From the NCBI GenBank assembly GCA_963713275.1, contig CAVQLG010000010.1, positions 62,001 through 126,000 of the forward strand: a DNA stretch of 64,000 nucleotides, in the 5' to 3' direction. The stretch comes from CAIWHR01 sp963713275. GTDB taxonomy: Bacteria > Pseudomonadota > Gammaproteobacteria > Burkholderiales > Casimicrobiaceae. Below are positions 60,750 through 64,000 of the stretch, in pieces. The position numbers were made by a program, and so were the translations under genes. Under the pieces are notes generated by a model, which saw nothing but the letters and a program-made list of their open reading frames with translations, did no database searches and was not told where the DNA came from. Each line of letters opens with the position of its first letter. Position 1 is the first letter of the stretch.

Positions 60750-62012
60750 TCAATACTTGAAGCCCCCGCCGACCGCTGGCGGCGGCGATGGCGACACGGC
60801 AGCAGCAGCGGGCGCGGCCACGGCGCCCGGTGCAGCCGTGACGTCGTTCATCGCGAATACGATCTTGTCTCCATTGCCGAGATACGCCGGGTCCTTCGAC
60901 CCGTAGCGCGCGGTGCCCTGGACGACGCCCACACCGGCCTCGATCAGCTTCTTCGCGGTGAGGACGCCCGTGCAGTGGTTGCAGCCGACTTTCTCGAATC
61001 CCCAGGTCTTGAACACGGCGACGAGGTCGTCGTACTTCGGATCCCACTCGTCGAACGGCGACACGTGCAGCCCCCCGTAGATGCCGTAGAGCTTCTTGGT
61101 CTCGACGGTGCGCCGCGCGGTCGACGCGAACTGCAGGATGCCCTGGTGGCAGCATCCGGTCACGGTGACGAGCCCCTTGTCCTTGACGTTGAAGAACAGC
61201 GACTGCTCGCCGAACACGCGGCAGATGATCGGCGTCTGGAAGTTGTAGAGCGCCGCTCCAGGGAACAGCTTGTAGAGGCCGGGCGCGGTCTCGATCAGTT
61301 CGCCGCGGTGCCCGGCGACCTTGATGTAGTCGAGGCCTTCGGGATAGAAGCCCTTGGGGTACAGCGTGCGCACCGTCGGCGCGTACTTGAACGTCACGGG
61401 AATCGCCCACAGGTGGTCGAAGTGCTCGTGCGAGAGCACGAAGTAGTCGATCTTTCCGTCGGCCAGCAGCCGGTCGATGCCTTCGCGCCTGAACGCCTTG
61501 TCCATCCAATCGTACGACCAGCCGGAGTCGAGCAGGATCCGCTTCACCTCGCCCTCGAGCGTCTCGACCTCGATCAGCGCCGAGAAGCCCCCGGCGTTGC
61601 CCGGATTGACGGCGTTCTCCATCTGGAACGCCCAGGCGTCCTCGAGCCGGTGGGGCAGGAACGGCCTGATGTTCTTCACCCCCTCCTCGTAGCTGCCCTT
61701 GCCGAGCTTGCCCTTGACCTCAGCGAACGGCGGCCAGTTGTACGTGTACTGGTTGACGAGCAGCCCGCCGGCGCCCTTGATGTCGCCCATCAGCTTCCTG
61801 TTGTCGAACCAGCTGGTCTCGCTGATGTTGGTGACCTTGACGCTCTTCACCTCGCCGATGTCGATCTTCTGCTGTGCCGGCTTGGCGAAATGCTGCTTGC
61901 GCCAGGGCGAGTACGAGTAGACGCCCATGGCGCCGATGGCGCCGACCATCGTGCCGACGGCCGCCCCCTTGGTGAAGTCGCGGCGGGTGATGCTGCCGTT
62001 GTCTTGGGACAT
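60750..62012 (-). CDS. Tat-exported metallo-beta-lactamase-fold protein (TflA/MJ0301-like)
   Basis: 420 residues. A Tat signal (ITRRDFTKGAAVGTMVGAIG, residues 8-27) exports it folded. The metal motif is SHEHFDHL (HxHxxDH-type, near residue 190), with VTVTGCCHQGILQFASTA, YGIYGGLHVSPF and GCNHCTGVLTAKKLIEAG, a combination seen in the TflA/dihydropterin-related MBL subgroup. A long N-terminal region (residues 50-150) is unlike that group. The C-terminus has an Ala/Pro stretch. Downstream member of a four-gene minus-strand cassette; substrate unknown. Confidence 0.8.
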   Translation of the reverse strand: MSQDNGSITRRDFTKGAAVGTMVGAIGAMGVYSYSPWRKQHFAKPAQQKIDIGEVKSVKVTNISETSWFDNRKLMGDIKGAGGLLVNQYTYNWPPFAEVKGKLGKGSYEEGVKNIRPFLPHRLEDAWAFQMENAVNPGNAGGFSALIEVETLEGEVKRILLDSGWSYDWMDKAFRREGIDRLLADGKIDYFVLSHEHFDHLWAIPVTFKYAPTVRTLYPKGFYPEGLDYIKVAGHRGELIETAPGLYKLFPGAALYNFQTPIICRVFGEQSLFFNVKDKGLVTVTGCCHQGILQFASTARRTVETKKLYGIYGGLHVSPFDEWDPKYDDLVAVFKTWGFEKVGCNHCTGVLTAKKLIEAGVGVVQGTARYGSKDPAYLGNGDKIVFAMNDVTAAPGAVAAPAAAAVSPSPPPAVGGGFKY

Positions 62013-62107
62013 GGCGGAAGCTCCGTATCGAGGATTCGAGGAGGGCGGGCGGGGTTGCCCGTTGCGTGGCGCGTCAGCGCCACGGAACGGGCGATCGCGA
62101 CCATGCA

Positions 62108-62224
62108 TCAGGTCCAGATCCAGCTCATCTTGCCGAGCGTCGGCAACAGGTAAACCACCAGGAAGTACAGCCCCACGCCCGCGCCCACGCCGACGACGAA
62201 GCCAAGCCCGTACGCTTTGCTCAT
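62108..62224 (-). CDS. 38-residue single-helix membrane protein
   Basis: MSKAYGLGFVVGVGAGVGLY begins one Gly/Val-rich transmembrane helix, followed by FLVVYLLPTLGKMSWIWT. It lies in the 224-nt gap between the polytopic gene and the Tat-MBL gene, 13 nt after the former's stop, and preserves a clean start and stop. The short Trp-rich polar tail and glycine-zipper pattern suggest it packs against the neighbouring polytopic protein. No named family is recognised. Confidence 0.6.
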   Translation of the reverse strand: MSKAYGLGFVVGVGAGVGLYFLVVYLLPTLGKMSWIWT

Positions 62225-62236
62225 GGTTGGAACTCC

Positions 62237-63553
62237 TCAATCGGCGGCCGAGCCGACCGTCCCGCCCAGCATCGACGCGCGTCTGGGAGCAGGCGCCGGC
62301 ACGGCAGCCACCTTGCGCCATGCCGGCCAGTTGTCCATGTACCAGTGGTGGACCAGCATGATGTTGATCAGCCAGATCGTCGGGATCATCGGGAACTGCT
62401 CGGGCTGCGAGATCCCCTTCTGTGTACCCAGCACGAGGTGGCTGATGTTGTAGTAGAGGACCATCAACGCGACCCCCGCGACCGCAACGATCAGCGACCG
62501 CGCGAGCAGGTTGACCGGCACCGAGAACCGGGTCGGCCAGTTGCCGCAGTAGAAGTTGAGGTACAGCGCGGGCAGCAGGAAGAAGATCATGATCTCGCCC
62601 ACGTGCAGCCAGCGCCAGTCGGGCGCGTTGTCGTTGCGCGTGCCGCGGATCGGCTCGCCCAGGAAGAGCTCCTGCGCGAAGTAGAGGAAAAGGTGGAACG
62701 CCCAGGCGATCGCGAGGATCCCGATGAACGTCGCGATCCGGCGCAACCACGGACGCTTGATGAGGCGGAAGGGGTAGCGCTCCCAGATCGTCTCGACCAG
62801 CCACACGACGACCGTCGCGCACATGATCCACGCGACGTGGAAATTCCCGCTCACCGTCCCGGCGAAGTCCTCCCAGTACGGCGGGGCAAGCGCCGTGAAG
62901 TACTGCCATGGGTAGTAGAGAATGCCCATGTGCGGATGCATGGTCACGAAGTACAGCACGACCGCCAGGAAGAACGTGACGATCAGGATCGTGAAGCCCT
63001 GCACCGGCTGCCTTTCGTTCTGCCACGGCGCGCGCTCCATCCCGATCACCCACGCCGGGGCGAGCCACGATGCGAGTGCGGCGAACATCAGGATCGCGAG
63101 TGCGGCGTACTCCTCGGCGAAGAACGGCGTCATCCGCGGCAGCGTCGCGGTCCGGCCGGGATCGAAATAGGCGATACCGAGCTTGCCGAGAAAGCCCTGG
63201 AAGAAGCCGTGGATCACCACCCCCATGATCGCGACCGCCACCGGCACGGCGATCGCCGCCTTGAGCAGCGGATGCCACGACTCGAGCTGGGCTCGGCGCA
63301 GCGGCCAGAACTGGAAGATGTACGCCATCCAGATGAGCACGATCAGGAACCAGCGCGTGTACATGTAGCCGACGTAGGGTGTGTACAGGCGCAGCCAGCC
63401 GCGCGGATCCTGGAACAGCCACCAGGTGGCGTAGAACACCGCCAGCAGCAGGACGACGTTGACGAGCTGCGCGACCGGCGCGGGCCAGCGGGGCGCGAGC
63501 CGTCGCGTCTCGAGGTAGCCCACCCCGTAGCGTTCGTCGTCGGCAAGGGTCAT
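62237..63553 (-). CDS. Polytopic His-rich membrane protein of unknown function
   Basis: 438 residues with about ten hydrophobic helices. Histidines sit in or at helix ends: GVVIHGFFQGFLG, YFVTMHPHMGILYYPWQYF, SGNFHVAWIM, AWAFHLFLYF, WRWLHVGEIMIF, YYNISHLVLG and IMLVHHWYMDNWPAW. These could ligate metal or heme, or act in quinone chemistry. No known transporter or oxidase signature is recognised. ATG 63553 has GGAG 8 nt upstream. Followed by the 38-residue gene and the Tat-MBL gene, so probably one complex or pathway. Confidence 0.75.
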   Translation of the reverse strand: MTLADDERYGVGYLETRRLAPRWPAPVAQLVNVVLLLAVFYATWWLFQDPRGWLRLYTPYVGYMYTRWFLIVLIWMAYIFQFWPLRRAQLESWHPLLKAAIAVPVAVAIMGVVIHGFFQGFLGKLGIAYFDPGRTATLPRMTPFFAEEYAALAILMFAALASWLAPAWVIGMERAPWQNERQPVQGFTILIVTFFLAVVLYFVTMHPHMGILYYPWQYFTALAPPYWEDFAGTVSGNFHVAWIMCATVVVWLVETIWERYPFRLIKRPWLRRIATFIGILAIAWAFHLFLYFAQELFLGEPIRGTRNDNAPDWRWLHVGEIMIFFLLPALYLNFYCGNWPTRFSVPVNLLARSLIVAVAGVALMVLYYNISHLVLGTQKGISQPEQFPMIPTIWLINIMLVHHWYMDNWPAWRKVAAVPAPAPRRASMLGGTVGSAAD

Positions 63554-63576
63554 GGAGAACTCCGTTCGGTGGCCAG

Positions 63577-63948
63577 TCAGGCGCGCTCGCATCCCGCGCG
63601 GGCCCGAACCGCGTTCAGGACCGCGACGTCGTGCTCGCCGTCGATGTCGCTAAGGGCGTTGAGCCGCCGGGCGTCGGCGGCAGCGCCAGGCCAGCGCTCG
63701 TCGAGCCGCGCGGCGGTGGTTTCGTCCGCACCCGCTCGGCCGGCGACGGACGACCCGCGCCCGTCGCAGCGCGCAGGGGCGATCCCGCCTGCACGAGCGC
63801 GCCCGTGCCAAGCCTCCGGCGCCGCAGGCTCGACCGCCGGCGCGCCGTGCGGAGGGAATCCCGGGCGCGACGGCTCGGGCAGCGCGATCGCGAGCCGTTG
63901 CCACTCGAGAGGATCCACTGCGTAGCGTTCGTCGGTGGCGCGGGTCAT
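63577..63948 (-). CDS. Small hypothetical protein sharing its N-terminus with the polytopic protein
   Basis: 123 residues, soluble, Ala/Arg/Pro-rich in the middle. Its first residues, MTRATDERYAVDPLEWQRL, align with MTLADDERYGVGYLETRRL of the next gene, and the DNA is equally alike. A GGAG site precedes ATG 63948. The C-terminal part (LNALSDIDGEHDVAVLNAV) looks structured. It could be a genuine accessory protein or a partial duplication followed by drift. First visible gene of the cassette. Confidence 0.5.
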   Translation of the reverse strand: MTRATDERYAVDPLEWQRLAIALPEPSRPGFPPHGAPAVEPAAPEAWHGRARAGGIAPARCDGRGSSVAGRAGADETTAARLDERWPGAAADARRLNALSDIDGEHDVAVLNAVRARAGCERA

Positions 63949-64000
63949 CGTGGGCTCCGTTTCTTCGTGGGTTGTGAGGCTGGGTTGTCGGTGCGCGGAT

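Overview
The window is about 64 kb of very GC-rich DNA, dense with genes, and reads as a betaproteobacterial chromosome. The best lineage clue is earP next to an elongation factor P with Arg32, a pairing typical of Betaproteobacteria and some Gammaproteobacteria. RegB/RegA-type redox signalling, an O2-tolerant uptake hydrogenase and FNR/Anr-type boxes suggest a facultative, H2-oxidising organism. I see no rRNA, tRNA, CRISPR array, insertion sequence or prophage.

Layout. 0-9.4 kb: end of an amino-acid binding-protein gene, then xdhABC (purine oxidation) running into an ATPase and two permeases of a nucleoside-type ABC importer; its likely binding protein lies 11 kb away (20.8 kb). 9.6-15.5 kb: a complete RND efflux operon. 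15.8-25.1 kb: a divergent membrane pyrophosphatase, a conserved hypothetical, an AI-2E family protein, the BMP binding protein, a MaoC hydratase, an aldehyde dehydrogenase and a DMT exporter. 25.1-31.1 kb: the strangest region. On the minus strand are an OmpA-domain protein, a secreted protein with eight 32-residue repeats, a small secreted protein, a CsgG-like secretion protein with extra C-terminal domains, and a small membrane-anchored protein. Diverging from them is a caspase-fold protein with MORN repeats. I interpret this as a non-canonical curli-like surface-fibre locus. Its reading frames are broken by many small indels. 31.2-35.7 kb: a CDF transporter, earP-efp and a patatin lipoprotein.

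35.7-58.2 kb is mainly a hydrogenase island on the minus strand in the order hupSLC-(higA)-hupDFGHIJK-hypABF-[insert]-hypCDEX-regB-regA, close to the classical rhizobial hup/hyp order. The small subunit has the extra cysteines of O2-tolerant enzymes, and hypX should supply CO for the active site in air. The insert between hypF and hypC holds a FisR-like persulfide-sensing sigma54 activator, a persulfide-dioxygenase-like protein with a degenerate metal motif, and an encapsulated-ferritin-like protein with neither shell gene nor cargo peptide. The hupS and hupD promoters each carry an FNR-type box 21 nt from a -10, plus a TGTAAC-N7-GTTACA palindrome.

58.4-64 kb: ratA and a cyclic-nucleotide-binding protein, a TerB/DUF697 protein, and an unrecognised cassette of a Tat-exported metallo-beta-lactamase-fold protein, a 38-residue membrane protein, a polytopic His-rich membrane protein and a small protein that shares its N-terminus.

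Several otherwise intact genes (xdhB, the ABC ATPase, an ABC permease, the RND pump, the CDF transporter, hypX) contain one or two single-base frameshifts, which look more like sequencing errors than decay.
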